The notes beneath the pieces were generated by a model that did no database searches, had not been told where the DNA came from, and was given only the letters and a program-made list of their open reading frames with translations. Below, one piece after another: positions 10,339 to 19,142 of a stretch of DNA of 64,000 nucleotides. Position numbers and translations under genes: made by a program. The DNA is from Microbacterium sp. SORGH_AS_1204 (GTDB lineage: Bacteria > Actinomycetota > Actinomycetes > Actinomycetales > Microbacteriaceae), in the NCBI RefSeq assembly GCF_030818935.1, contig NZ_JAUTBD010000001.1:1302001-1366000 (forward strand). The letters run 5' to 3'. Position 1 is the stretch's first letter. Every line of letters starts with the position of its first letter.

Positions 10339-11220
10339 ATGAGTCGTATCGGCACGATCTTCAGCCCGTACCCGCATCCGCCCGAAGAACTGCGCGACGC
10401 CGCGCGGGCGGCTGAAGACGCGGGGATCGAGGAGCTCTGGCTCTGGGAGGACTGCTTCCGCTCGTCGGCGTGGGCAGCGGCGGCGGCAGCCCTCGCCGTC
10501 ACCGACCACCTTCGCATCGGCGTCGGCATCGCGCCCCTGCCGCTTCGCAACGTCGCGGCATCCGCCATGGAGATCGCCACCATCGAGCGCATGTTCCCCG
10601 GTCGCCTGCTGCCCGGGTTCGGCCACGGCGTGCAGGACTGGATGCGACAGGTCGGCGCCAAAGCCGCCTCGCCGCTCACGCTCATGCACGAGCAGCTGCC
10701 CGCCCTGCGCGCGCTGCTCGCGGGCGAGACGGTCACCACCGAGGGGCGATACGTCCGGCTGCGCGACGTCACGCTCGACTGGCCGCCCACCCAGGCCCCC
10801 CTCGTCTACGCCGCAGCCGAGGGCCCGAAGACCCTCGCCCTTGCGGGAGCCGTGGCTGACGGCGTCGTGCTCGACAGTCGTCACACCGTCGCAGAGGTCG
10901 CCGCGGCGGTCGAGACCGTGCAGGCGGGCCGATCCGGCGCCGGACGCGAGGGTCGCGCCGATGTCGTCGCCTACGTGCTCACCGCCTTCGGTCCCGGCGC
11001 GCGCGAGCGGGCGACCGCGGTGCTCGGCGACCGCCCCGACGCGGTCGATCGAGTGCTCGCGGGCTCCGTGTCGGAGGTGGCCGAGGGGGTCGCGCGGTTC
11101 CAGGCGGCTGGCGTCGACGACGTGGTGCTGCTTCCCACCGACGACGTCGACCTGGCGGCCTTCTTCGCCGCCGTCGGTCAGGTCGCGGTGTCGGTGCCGC
11201 ACGCCGGAGGCGTCTCGTGA
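10339..11220 (+). CDS. LLM-class flavin-dependent oxidoreductase
   Basis: 293 residues with the luciferase-like TIM-barrel pattern: an early GIEELWLWEDCF strand, LRIGVGIAPLPLRN, GHGVQDWMRQVG and, in the C-terminal half, AAAEGPKTLALAGAVADGVVL, the usual phosphate/cofactor region. Such enzymes use FMN or F420; which one cannot be told here. The ATG at 10339 lies six bases after a -10 hexamer. Its stop overlaps the start of a second LLM gene, so the two are co-translated and may form a heteromer, like the alpha/beta pairs of bacterial luciferases (inference). Confidence 0.87.
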   Translation: MSRIGTIFSPYPHPPEELRDAARAAEDAGIEELWLWEDCFRSSAWAAAAAALAVTDHLRIGVGIAPLPLRNVAASAMEIATIERMFPGRLLPGFGHGVQDWMRQVGAKAASPLTLMHEQLPALRALLAGETVTTEGRYVRLRDVTLDWPPTQAPLVYAAAEGPKTLALAGAVADGVVLDSRHTVAEVAAAVETVQAGRSGAGREGRADVVAYVLTAFGPGARERATAVLGDRPDAVDRVLAGSVSEVAEGVARFQAAGVDDVVLLPTDDVDLAAFFAAVGQVAVSVPHAGGVS

Positions 11221-11993
11221 GCCGCGGCGTGGTCTCGCTCGGGCTCGCCGGGTCGTTGGGACCCGAGGCGATCGCCCGCATCGCGCCCGCGGTCGAGAGT
11301 GCCGGTTTCCACACGCTGTGGGTCAACGACACCCCCGACGGCGACGCACTGGCGGCTCTGGCCGCCGCCTCGCGGGTGACCGAACGGCTGCACCTCGCGA
11401 CCGGGGTCGTGCCGGTCGACCGCCGTCCGGCTCATGCGATCGCCGCCGACGTCGCATCGCTCGGCCTTCCTCTCGACCGGCTGACGCTCGGCATCGGTTC
11501 AGGCGCGTCGAAAGCGGGGGCCCTCGCCCGCGTGCGCGACGCGATCGAGGTGCTTCACGACGAGGGGATGCCCCGCGTGCTGGTCGGAGCACTCGGGCCG
11601 AAGATGCGCCGTACCGGAGCCGAGCAGGCCGAGGGGGTGCTGCTCAACTGGGTGCCGCCCACCGAAGCACACGCGCAAGCCGGCGCCCTGCACGCGATCG
11701 CCCCCGCGGCCCACGTCGCCGTCTACGTGCGCACCGCGATCGTCTCGGCCGCCCGCTCCCGGCTCGACGCCGAGACGGCGCGCTACGCGTCGTTTCCGAA
11801 TTACGCCGCCAACTTCGAACGGATGGGGGTGAATGCCGCTGACACGACCATCCGCGATGTCACCGAACTGGGCGATGCGCTCCAGGCGTACACCGCAGCC
11901 GCCGACGAGGTGGTGCTGCGCGCCATCGTGCCGGAGGACACCGTCGAGGCGTACGTCGAGTTCGCCCGCCGGACGGCCCCGTCGCCGGGGTGA
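11217..11993 (+). CDS. LLM-class oxidoreductase, second subunit
   Basis: 258 residues, a somewhat short luciferase-like protein: GFHTLWVNDTPDGDALAALAAAS at the front, LHLATGVVPVDRR and LTLGIGSG as barrel strands, VLVGALGPKMRRTGAEQAEGVLLNW in the C-terminal half. GTG at 11217 overlaps the upstream LLM stop (GTGA). It is shorter than its partner and lacks some of the usual insertions. Substrate unknown. Confidence 0.85.
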   Translation: MSRGVVSLGLAGSLGPEAIARIAPAVESAGFHTLWVNDTPDGDALAALAAASRVTERLHLATGVVPVDRRPAHAIAADVASLGLPLDRLTLGIGSGASKAGALARVRDAIEVLHDEGMPRVLVGALGPKMRRTGAEQAEGVLLNWVPPTEAHAQAGALHAIAPAAHVAVYVRTAIVSAARSRLDAETARYASFPNYAANFERMGVNAADTTIRDVTELGDALQAYTAAADEVVLRAIVPEDTVEAYVEFARRTAPSPG

Positions 11994-12300
11994 GTGCGCG
12001 TCGCGCTGCCCGGGTGAGCGCGCAGCGCGCTGCGCGGCGGGCGCGCCGTGCGGTGCCTGGGCGAGTGCGCCGCGCTGCCTGGGTGATCGCCTGCGGTGTT
12101 TCCCGGGTGAGTGCCCGCCGCACCGCGCGGGGGAGCGCCCGCCGCACCGCGCGAGGGAGCGCCTGCCGCACCGCGCGGGGGAGCGCCTGCCACACCGCGC
12201 GGGGGAGCGCCTGCCGCACCGCGCGGGGGAGCGCCCGCCGCACCGCGCGGGTGAATGCGCAGCGCCCTGCCCGGTCAGCGCGCACCGGGTTGCCGGGGCG
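11994..12300 (+). repeat. repeat-filled gap with 24-bp tandem repeats
   Basis: Five nearly identical 24-bp units (CACCGCGCGGGGGAGCGCCT + GCCG) run from 12121 to 12240 with a partial sixth, preceded at 11994-12120 by looser GTGAGCGC/GCGCTGC variants. Because 24 is a multiple of three, long frames pass through it. They read as eight-residue Arg/Gly/His repeats without a start context, so I treat it as non-coding. Confidence 0.8.
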
Positions 12301-12328
12301 GTCGTCGCCTGCGACATAGCATGGGCCC

Positions 12329-12949
12329 ATGCGACGACTCCTGGTGACGGCAACGGCCGTCTTCGCCGCCACGGCTCTTCTCGCCGGGTGTGCCGGCGTG
12401 CCCGCGGCCGACACCGCGGCGGTGACCGAGACGACCCCCCGTGTCGGGCCGCCGCCCGCGACGCAGGAGCCGTACCTCGGTTCCGAGCCGTCACCGACGG
12501 CCCCGGCCACGCCCGACCCCGCCGCCGCCGTCGCACAGGCTGCCGCCTGGCTCGACGCGATCGTGCTGCCCGAGGGAGCGGCGCGCGTCGACGGCGGAGC
12601 CGTGGGCTTCTCGTCCCACACGGGCTGGATCTGCAGCCCGATCGCCGAGGAGGGCGCCGTGTGGCGCATCCCCGGGGCGAGCGTGGCACAGACGGTCAAT
12701 TGGATCCGTGAGAACCCGCCCGCCGATCTGGTGAGCACGGCCTACGGCTTGCTTTCCGACGACCCGGTCGTTTCGTCCGCGGCGACCGGCTTCACCCCGG
12801 CCGATCGCTCGCAGCAGGGGGTCGTCCTCACCGTCGAGAAGAACGGCGACGGGGTGGCCGTGCGTGCCGAGGTCGCGGCCCTGTCGGCGGGATCGGTGTG
12901 TCAGCCCCCGCCCGCCGGCAGCACCTGGGGACTCCCCGGGCAGGGCTGA
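12329..12949 (+). CDS. secreted lipoprotein of unknown function
   Basis: 206 residues. Signal peptide RRLLVTATAVFAATALLAGC with lipobox LLAGC at about residues 17-21, then a Thr/Pro-rich linker and a compact domain with two later Cys (WICSPI, SVCQPP) that could pair. I recognise no enzyme motif. It is exported and lipid-anchored. The -10 TAGCAT at 12317-12322 lies six bases before the ATG, so the mRNA is probably leaderless. Confidence 0.8.
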   Translation: MRRLLVTATAVFAATALLAGCAGVPAADTAAVTETTPRVGPPPATQEPYLGSEPSPTAPATPDPAAAVAQAAAWLDAIVLPEGAARVDGGAVGFSSHTGWICSPIAEEGAVWRIPGASVAQTVNWIRENPPADLVSTAYGLLSDDPVVSSAATGFTPADRSQQGVVLTVEKNGDGVAVRAEVAALSAGSVCQPPPAGSTWGLPGQG

Positions 12950-13029
12950 GGACCGCACCCGCAGCGCCGGCGGGAGCGGCCCGCCCGCGGGGCCCGTACG
13001 GTCGGAGCGCGCCCGCTACCGTGGACGAC

Positions 13030-13908
13030 ATGCCCGACCCTCGCCGTGCCCTCGACGCCATGGTCGCGGCGATCGACGACGAGGGGCTCGAGGCCCACGG
13101 GGTGCACGTCCTCATCGGCGACGAGGGCGTCGAGCATCGATGGGCCCCCGATGAGCCCGCCGACGTGTACTCCGCGTCGAAGGGGGTGAGCGTCGTCGCC
13201 GCCGGCATCGCGGTCGACGAGGGCGTCCTCACACCGGATACGCGAGCCGTCGACGTGCTGCCTCTCGGCGACGTCGGCGCGGGCGCCGAGGCGGTCACCC
13301 TGCGGCACCTGCTGACGATGACGAGCGGCATCGACTTCGAATGGTTCGCCGGCGACCCGATCCCCGACGTCGATCTCGCCGCGGCGGTGCTGCGCACGCC
13401 GTCGCGGGGACCGGGCCGCGTATTCCAGTACTCCGATGCGAGCACGTACGTCGCGATGCGGATGCTCGCGGCCCGCGTCGGCGACGTGCACGACTGGCTC
13501 CGCCCGCGCCTGTTCGAGCCCCTCGGCATCCTCGATCCGACATGGCGGCGGTGTCCGCTCGGACACATGCTCGGCGGCAGCGGGCTCGAGCTGCGCACGA
13601 GCGAACTAGCGCGCATCGGACGACTTCTCCGCGACGGCGGTCGCGTCGGGGATCGGCGAGTCGTGGATGCCACCTGGGTCGCGGCGATGCACGATGACTG
13701 CTTCGACACCGGCGCGCCGTCCCCCTGGTCACGCTACGGGCGGGGGTGCTGGAGCGGGCCGGGCAGCGGGTGGCGCCTCGACGGCCTCTATGGCCAGTAC
13801 GTTCTCGTCGTCCCCGCGCGCGACGCCGTCGTCACGATCACGGCACACGAGGAGGAGCGCGATCACCGCCTCGTCGAGATCGCGGCCGAGGCGATCGAGG
13901 CGGCCTGA
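13030..13908 (+). CDS. serine hydrolase of the beta-lactamase/PBP (class C-like) family
   Basis: 292 residues. The serine-Lys pair is in VYSASKGVS (about residue 50), followed by LRHLLTMTSGIDF, which is typical of esterase/class C relatives. The second motif is YSDAS in place of the usual YxN. A C-terminal LYGQYVLVVPARDAVVTIT completes the fold. No signal peptide is seen at the chosen ATG (13030), so it is probably cytoplasmic. A -10-like TACCGT lies seven bases upstream. Esterase or peptidase rather than beta-lactamase activity is likely, but this is inference. Confidence 0.85.
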   Translation: MPDPRRALDAMVAAIDDEGLEAHGVHVLIGDEGVEHRWAPDEPADVYSASKGVSVVAAGIAVDEGVLTPDTRAVDVLPLGDVGAGAEAVTLRHLLTMTSGIDFEWFAGDPIPDVDLAAAVLRTPSRGPGRVFQYSDASTYVAMRMLAARVGDVHDWLRPRLFEPLGILDPTWRRCPLGHMLGGSGLELRTSELARIGRLLRDGGRVGDRRVVDATWVAAMHDDCFDTGAPSPWSRYGRGCWSGPGSGWRLDGLYGQYVLVVPARDAVVTITAHEEERDHRLVEIAAEAIEAA

Positions 13909-13921
13909 TGCGTGGGCGGGC

Positions 13922-14416
13922 TCAGCGGACGAGTCGCACGGTGCGGGGGATCGGCCCGAACGACGACTCTGCCCCGTCGGGGCGGAAGCCGTTGCGCCGG
14001 TAGAACGCGTGCGCGCGGGGATTGTCGGCGGCGACCCACAGCTGCGCCGGACGGTCGCCGAGCACGGCGTCGAGCAGCGCCTGACCCGCGCCGCTGCCGT
14101 GGGCGCGGGCGAGGACGTAGAGCATCGTCAGTTCTTCCGCCCGCGCCGCCGCCGGATCGTCGACCGCCTGGACGGCGGCGAAGCCCACGACCTCGCCATC
14201 GATGCGGGCGACCAGCGTCGTGAAGGCGCCGTGGTCGAGGTTCTCGCGCCACATGCCGATCCGCCGATCGACGGCGAACCACGGGCTCGTGTCGGGGTCG
14301 TCGACGAAGCGTCCGTAGGTCTCGCGCCACGATGTCGCGTGGATCGTCGCGATCGTCACGGCGTCGTCGCGCTCCGCGGGGCGGACGTCGAGGGCATCGT
14401 CGTCGGTCGTCGGCAT
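13922..14416 (-). CDS. GNAT family N-acetyltransferase
   Basis: 164 residues. The N-terminus DVRPAERDDAVTIATIHATSWRETYG and the central MLYVLARAHGSGAGQALLDAV (the acetyl-CoA pyrophosphate loop, variant of Q/RxxGxG/A) followed by LWVAADNPRAHAFYRRNGF are diagnostic. Substrate unknown. The start at 14416 is six bases from a minus-strand TAGCCT-complement (TAGGCT) hexamer, implying a leaderless transcript. It converges with the serine hydrolase, with only 13 bases between. Confidence 0.88.
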   Translation of the reverse strand: MPTTDDDALDVRPAERDDAVTIATIHATSWRETYGRFVDDPDTSPWFAVDRRIGMWRENLDHGAFTTLVARIDGEVVGFAAVQAVDDPAAARAEELTMLYVLARAHGSGAGQALLDAVLGDRPAQLWVAADNPRAHAFYRRNGFRPDGAESSFGPIPRTVRLVR

Positions 14417-14465
14417 GTCGGGAGCCTACGGCCCGAGGCGGTGCAGCGGGTGCAAGACTGACCGG

Positions 14466-14873
14466 ATGCCACGTCGTCGAGGTCTCACCGTCCGATCGGC
14501 CGCGCGCGGGGCGCTCGCCCTGCTGCTGGTCGGAGCCGGAAGCGGCCACCTCACGTGGGGGAGGCGTGGCTACCGCATCGTCGTGCCGGGCTGGGCGACG
14601 CGTCTGCTGCACACCGACAAAGACGCCATCGTCGTGGCATCCGGTGCCGTCGAGATCGTGCTCGGCGTCGCGCTCATCGCGCTGCCGGGGGAACGCCGAC
14701 GCATCGGTACGGCCATCGCGGCCTTCTTCGTCGCCGTGTTCCCCGGCAACGTGCACCAGTGGCGCACCGGTCGATCGGCGCCGGGACTCACCACCGATCG
14801 CGCGCGCCTCGTGCGGCTGTTCCTGCAGCCGGTGCTCGTCGCGTGGGCGTGGTGGGCGACGCGCGCACGCTGA
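14466..14873 (+). CDS. DoxX-like small membrane protein
   Basis: 135 residues with about four hydrophobic segments; the GALALLLVGAGSGHLTW opening and LPGERRRIGTAIAAFFVAVFPGNVHQW resemble DoxX/SURF4-like membrane proteins. Function unknown; related proteins have been linked to redox or respiratory functions. ATG at 14466 is six bases past AAGACT, so leaderless translation is likely. Divergent from the GNAT gene across 49 bases. Confidence 0.7.
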   Translation: MPRRRGLTVRSAARGALALLLVGAGSGHLTWGRRGYRIVVPGWATRLLHTDKDAIVVASGAVEIVLGVALIALPGERRRIGTAIAAFFVAVFPGNVHQWRTGRSAPGLTTDRARLVRLFLQPVLVAWAWWATRAR

Positions 14874-14911
14874 CGCGCCCCCGGGTCGCCCGTCCGCGCG
14901 GACTCGCACGG

Positions 14912-16561
14912 CTACGCCGCCTCGCCGAGCTCCAGGATGCCGCTGTCGAAAGCCGCGCGGGCGAGCACCTTGTACCCGTGCTCGGGGAAGAACACGGTGA
15001 GCCGGTCGTCTTCGATCCCCATGACGGTGCCGGTGCCGAACTCGCCGTGCTCCACGATGGAGTCGATGCGGATGCCGTCTCCCTCGGCGTCTTCGGTCGG
15101 GGCGTCGGCGGGGGCCGATGCGCCGGCGTCGCAGCGGTCGCACGCCCCGCACTGCGCCGGCGTCTCCACGCCGAAGTACTCCAGCAGTGCCCGCCGGCGA
15201 CAGCGGGTCGTCTCGGCGTAGCCGCGCATGATCTCGATGCGCGAGGCGCGGATGCGCTCCTCGGCCTCGTCGCGCTCGCGCACGGCATCCACGGCATCGC
15301 CGGCCGTCACCTTCTTCACCACGGAGACCCCCTCGGGTCCTGACGCCGCCAGTCCGCACGCGACGAGCTGGTTCAGCACGCGGCCGATCGCGCGCGTCGA
15401 GCGCCCGCTCTCGTCGGCGATGGCCTTCGCGCGCAGCGGCTTCTCCGCCCGTCGCAGCGCGTCCCACACCCCGGCGATGTCGGCGCGCTTGGTGTGCCCG
15501 CCGGCGAAGAACGACCGGAGCGAGAAGTCCTCGGCACGGTAGTGCAGTATCGCCCGTGCCGGCTCCCCGTCGCGGGCCGCGCGGCCGATCTCCTGGGCGT
15601 ACGAGTCGAGCGACTCGGTGACGTCGGCGTGCACGACCAGGCGCACATCGCTCTTGTCGACGCCCATGCCGAACGCCGACGTCGCCACCACGACGTCGAG
15701 CTCGCCCGCGCTCCAGGCGGAGTGCACCTCGTCGCGCTTCTTCTGCGCCATGGCCCCGTGGTACGCGGCGGCCCGCAGCCCCAGGGCGGTGAGCTCGTCG
15801 GCGTACGCGTCGGTCTCTTTGCGCGTCGCCACGTACAACAGCGCCGGGCCACCGGCATCCTGCACGTCGGCGACGACCGCGCGACGCTTGTCGGCGTCGT
15901 GCTCGTGACGGCGCACGGCCATGTGGATCTCGGGGCGATCCATGCCGCGCACCTCGAGGTGCGGTTCGCGCATGCCGAGGCTCGACACGATGTCGTCGCG
16001 CACGGGAGCGGATGCCGTGGCCGTCAGCGCCAGCACGGGCGGGTGCCCGAGGGCGTCGACGGCGTCGCCGATCCGGGCGTAGTCGGGTCGGAAATCGTGG
16101 CCCCAGGCCGAAACGCAGTGCGCTTCGTCGACGACGACGAGGCGCACATCGGCGTTCGCCAGGCGGTCGAAGACCTCGGTGTTGGCGAGCTGCTCGGGAG
16201 CCAGGAAGGCGTACACGGCGTCGCCGCTCTCGATCGCGGCCCACGCCGCCTTCTTCGCGGACGCGCTGGTGCGGGAGTTCAGAGCGACCGCGGCGGGAGC
16301 GTCGGGGGCGGCGTCGATCGAGTCGATCTGGTCGCGCTGCAACGCGAGAAGCGGCGAGATCACGACGGTCACGCCGCCGAGCTCGCAGCCCGCGATCTGG
16401 TACACCGCCGATTTGCCCGCGCCGGTGGGGAAGACGACCAGGGTGTCACGACCGCCGACGACCGCGTCGATCGCCTCGGCCTGCCCGGGCAGCAGGTCGT
16501 CCCAGCCGAACACCTCACGGGCGGTGCGGGCGGACTGTTCGAGAGTTGCGGGAGCGTTCAC
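14912..16561 (-). CDS. recQ: RecQ-family ATP-dependent DNA helicase
   Basis: 549 residues, a 3'-5' DNA helicase for repair and recombination. Motif I PTGAGKSAVYQ (about 44), motif II VDEAHC (about 144), motif III LALTATA and motif VI QEIGRAARDG are intact. The RecQ zinc site follows as CRRRALLEYFG...CGACDRC. No HRDC domain is seen. The C-terminus instead ends in a small module (VEHGEFGTGTVMGIEDDRLTVFF) like the tail of PcrA/UvrD helicases, which may contact RNA polymerase or DNA. GTG at 16561 is preferred because GAGG lies just upstream. A TGTCGGAGG promoter 26 bases before it suggests DNA-damage control. Confidence 0.9.
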   Translation of the reverse strand: MNAPATLEQSARTAREVFGWDDLLPGQAEAIDAVVGGRDTLVVFPTGAGKSAVYQIAGCELGGVTVVISPLLALQRDQIDSIDAAPDAPAAVALNSRTSASAKKAAWAAIESGDAVYAFLAPEQLANTEVFDRLANADVRLVVVDEAHCVSAWGHDFRPDYARIGDAVDALGHPPVLALTATASAPVRDDIVSSLGMREPHLEVRGMDRPEIHMAVRRHEHDADKRRAVVADVQDAGGPALLYVATRKETDAYADELTALGLRAAAYHGAMAQKKRDEVHSAWSAGELDVVVATSAFGMGVDKSDVRLVVHADVTESLDSYAQEIGRAARDGEPARAILHYRAEDFSLRSFFAGGHTKRADIAGVWDALRRAEKPLRAKAIADESGRSTRAIGRVLNQLVACGLAASGPEGVSVVKKVTAGDAVDAVRERDEAEERIRASRIEIMRGYAETTRCRRRALLEYFGVETPAQCGACDRCDAGASAPADAPTEDAEGDGIRIDSIVEHGEFGTGTVMGIEDDRLTVFFPEHGYKVLARAAFDSGILELGEAA

Positions 16562-16587
16562 GGGGACCTCATTCCTGGGGAGGCACC

Positions 16588-16609
16588 AGCACACCTCAGA
16601 CCTCCGACA
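16588..16609 (-). promoter_or_regulatory. TGTCGGAGG-N7-TGTGCT promoter of recQ
   Basis: Minus strand: TGTCGGAGG (16609-16601), seven bases, TGTGCT (16593-16588), then 26 bases with a ribosome-binding site to the GTG. It matches the spacing of the PafBC/RecA-NDp promoter class, TTGTCRGTG-N8-TAnnnT. Confidence 0.6.
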
Positions 16610-16885
16610 TCGCGCCGGGGGTTGCGGCCTCGGGCGACGTGTGGTGTGCGTCATCCGTCCTCGCGCTCGAGGTGCATGGTGCGGGCGGCGCGAGCAGGAC
16701 TCCTGCGATCCGGTGCGGTGTGGGCGGTGCGCTCGCGTCCGGAGCCGGTTCCGCAGGAGGTGTGCGCGACCGATCGGCTCTGAGCGTCGGGGGAGCGCGG
16801 GTCAGCGGCGATCGGCGCCGCGGATGCGGAGCCCCCGGGGAGGACGGATGCCACGACAGCGGCGCCGACGCAAGTGCGCGGGCGA

Positions 16886-16907
16886 TGTCGGAGGGGGATG
16901 CCAGGAT
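16886..16907 (+). promoter_or_regulatory. TGTCGGAGG-N7-CAGGAT promoter of the DNA ligase
   Basis: TGTCGGAGG at 16886-16894, seven bases, CAGGAT at 16902-16907, six bases, ATG at 16914. Same geometry as the sites at 6437 and 10311. Confidence 0.65.
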
Positions 16908-16913
16908 GCCGAC

Positions 16914-18467
16914 ATGCTCTTCGGCGACATCGAGACGGCCCTCGCGGCGGTGACGAAGACGCGCTCGCGCCTGGCCAAGGTCGACGCGCTCGCGGAGGTC
17001 CTGCGCGCGCTGTCGCCCGACGAGGTCGTCCCGGCGGTCGGCCTGCTCACGGCGGCGCCCCGCCAGGGGCGGCTCGGTGTCGGGTGGCGCACCCTGTCGA
17101 GCCGCGGCGGAACGCACGCCGACACGCCCATGCTCACGGTGGGCGACGTCGACGAGACATTCACGCGGTTGACCGAGATCGGCGGCGCCGGTTCGGCGGC
17201 GCGACGCACCGCCCTGCTCGACGACCTCGCCGAGCGTGCGACGCTCGCCGAGTGGCAGTTGCTCATCCGCGTCATGACCGGCGAACTGCGCACCGGCGCC
17301 CTCGAGGGAGTGCTCCTGGATGCCATCGCCCGCGCATCCGACCGCGACGGTGCCGCGGTGCGGCGCGCCGCGATGCTCTCGGGCGACCTGGGCGAGACCG
17401 CCCGCGTCGCCCTCACCGGCTCGGCCGACGATCTCGCCGAGGTGGGCCTCGTCGTCGGGCGCGGGGTGCAGCCGATGCGCGCCTCGACGGCCGGCTCCGT
17501 CGCCGAGGCGCTCGAGATCGCGGGCGTCGCGTCGGTGGAGTACAAGCTCGACGGGGCACGCGTGCAGGTGCATCGCCGGGGCGACGAGGTGCGCGTCTTC
17601 ACCCGCACGCTGGCCGATGTCACGCACCGGGTCCCCGAGATCGTCGAGGTGGTGCGCGCTCTGCCGGTGACCGACGTGATCCTCGACGGTGAGACGCTGT
17701 CGCTCGACGATGACGGCGCTCCGCGCCCGTTCCAAGACACGATGGCCCGCTTCGGAGCCGAGACCGCGAGAGAGATCGCGCTGAGGCCGTGGTTCTTCGA
17801 CGTGCTCCACGTCGACGGCCGAGATCTTGTCGATCACCCGCTCTCGGCTCGGCTCTCCGAGCTCGATCGCATCGCCGCTGCCTGGCGCATCCCCGCCGTG
17901 ACCACCGGAGATCCCGAGGCGGCCGACTCCTTCGCCCGGTCGGCTCTCGCGGCCGGCCACGAGGGCGTGATGGTGAAGGGGCTCGACGCCCCGTACACGG
18001 CGGGCCGGCGCGGCAAGAGCTGGCTGAAGGTCAAACCCGTGCACACGTTCGACCTCGTCGTGCTCGGCGTCGAGCGCGGCTCGGGCCGACGCGCGCAATG
18101 GTTCAGCAATCTGCATCTGGGTGCCCGCGATCCCGACGGGCTGTTCGCTGAGCCGGGCGGCTTCGTCATGGTCGGCAAGACCTTCAAGGGCCTCACCGAC
18201 CAGCTGTTGACGTGGCAGACGGCGCACTTCGCCGAACGCGAGACGGGTGAGGTGCCCGGCGGCATCCGCGTCGTGCCCGACACCGTCGTCGAGATCGCCA
18301 TCGACGGCGTGCAACGCTCGGTGCGCTATCCCGGCGGTGTGGCCCTGCGCTTCGCGCGCGTGAAGGCGTACCGCCCCGACAAGCCTGCGGCCGAGGCCGA
18401 CACCATCGACACATTGCGGGCCATGCTGCCCGGCGGCGGCCCCGACGACGAAAGGACGACGCGATGA
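16914..18467 (+). CDS. ligB: ATP-dependent DNA ligase (LigB type)
   Basis: 517 residues. An N-terminal DNA-binding helical domain (about 1-190) precedes the nucleotidyltransferase core with motif I YKLDGARVQVHR (adenylated Lys near residue 211), motif III EIALRPWFFDVLHVDG, motif IV EGVMVKGLDAPYTAGRRGKSWLKVKP (motifs IV-V) and a C-terminal OB domain. Size and order match mycobacterial LigB and archaeal-type ligase I, not the NAD-dependent LigA. It seals nicks using ATP and is non-essential in relatives. Start ATG at 16914 lies six bases behind the -10. Its last four bases overlap the next gene. Confidence 0.92.
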   Translation: MLFGDIETALAAVTKTRSRLAKVDALAEVLRALSPDEVVPAVGLLTAAPRQGRLGVGWRTLSSRGGTHADTPMLTVGDVDETFTRLTEIGGAGSAARRTALLDDLAERATLAEWQLLIRVMTGELRTGALEGVLLDAIARASDRDGAAVRRAAMLSGDLGETARVALTGSADDLAEVGLVVGRGVQPMRASTAGSVAEALEIAGVASVEYKLDGARVQVHRRGDEVRVFTRTLADVTHRVPEIVEVVRALPVTDVILDGETLSLDDDGAPRPFQDTMARFGAETAREIALRPWFFDVLHVDGRDLVDHPLSARLSELDRIAAAWRIPAVTTGDPEAADSFARSALAAGHEGVMVKGLDAPYTAGRRGKSWLKVKPVHTFDLVVLGVERGSGRRAQWFSNLHLGARDPDGLFAEPGGFVMVGKTFKGLTDQLLTWQTAHFAERETGEVPGGIRVVPDTVVEIAIDGVQRSVRYPGGVALRFARVKAYRPDKPAAEADTIDTLRAMLPGGGPDDERTTR

Positions 18468-19090
18468 GTCTGGCCCCCTGGCTCGACGGCGAGCTCGGCT
18501 ACCGCAGTTTCGGCACCCCGGGGGCACCGCGCGCGGTGTTCGTGCTCCGCACCGGGGACGTGGCGACCACCGATCCCGATGCGCGGGTCACGTCCGCCTA
18601 CGACGTCCGGGTCGTCGCGGTCGGGCTCGATGCCCCCGAGCTCGAAGATCCTCCGGTCTTCGGCGGTCAGACCCCCGCGGGCCTCACCGTCGAGGCTCTG
18701 CGCGCGTTGCTGGAACGCGAGGCGCCCGAGGCGAAGGTGGGGCTGGTGGGGGAGCGCTCCGCCGGGCCGATCGCGATCTACCTTGCGGCGGCTATGGGAC
18801 CGATCGTCGACCGCCTCGCGATCGTCGGCGTGCAGAGTCCGTCCGACCCGCTCAGCCGCGACCTGCGCACGCCGCTGCTCGACCACCTCGACGCCGAGGT
18901 CCTCGTCGTGGTCGGCGGCGACGGTCCCGCCGACGCCGCCGATGCCGACTGGTACGTCGACCGGATGAGGTCGGCCGAGGCCGAGGTCGTTCCCTCCGAC
19001 GAGATCGCCTCGGTCAACGGCCACGTGACGCTGACCTCGGTGTGGGACCGTGTCCTCGCTCACGTCGCACCGGGCGCCGAACGACGCTGA
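18464..19090 (+). CDS. small alpha/beta-hydrolase-like protein, function unknown
   Basis: 208 residues, co-translated with the ligase (ATGA overlap at 18464). The layout resembles a minimal alpha/beta hydrolase: a beta-strand-rich start, a nucleophile-elbow-like VGERSAGPIAIYL (about residue 93; GxRSAG instead of GxSxG), a later VLVVVGGDGPADAADADW strand/acid region and a C-terminal NGHVTL that could supply His. No closer family is recognised and activity is uncertain. Pairing with a repair ligase may be only operonic. Confidence 0.6.
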   Translation: MSLAPWLDGELGYRSFGTPGAPRAVFVLRTGDVATTDPDARVTSAYDVRVVAVGLDAPELEDPPVFGGQTPAGLTVEALRALLEREAPEAKVGLVGERSAGPIAIYLAAAMGPIVDRLAIVGVQSPSDPLSRDLRTPLLDHLDAEVLVVVGGDGPADAADADWYVDRMRSAEAEVVPSDEIASVNGHVTLTSVWDRVLAHVAPGAERR

Positions 19091-19142
19091 CCCGCCGGCG
19101 TGAAGGCGTCGCCCGCCGCGTCGCGGCGCGAGGGTCCGCGCC

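Larger units (their letters stand above)
16562..16913. other. divergent recQ/ligase gap
   Basis: No gene seen. The gap carries a TGTCGGAGG promoter at each end, pointing outward, and an 8-bp inverted repeat CTCCTGCG (16700-16707)/CGCAGGAG (16752-16759) followed by GTGTGC, a weak relative of the palindrome at 10215-10287. Confidence 0.6.

Noticed and set aside
12000..12300. Arg/Gly/His repeat protein reading through the 24-bp array
   Set aside because: Frames are open in several phases at once only because the unit length is a multiple of three. No ribosome-binding site or -10 is in place.
14912..16561. Frameshift in recQ because the HRDC domain is missing
   Set aside because: The frame is intact to a proper C-terminal module; many actinobacterial RecQ-like proteins lack HRDC.
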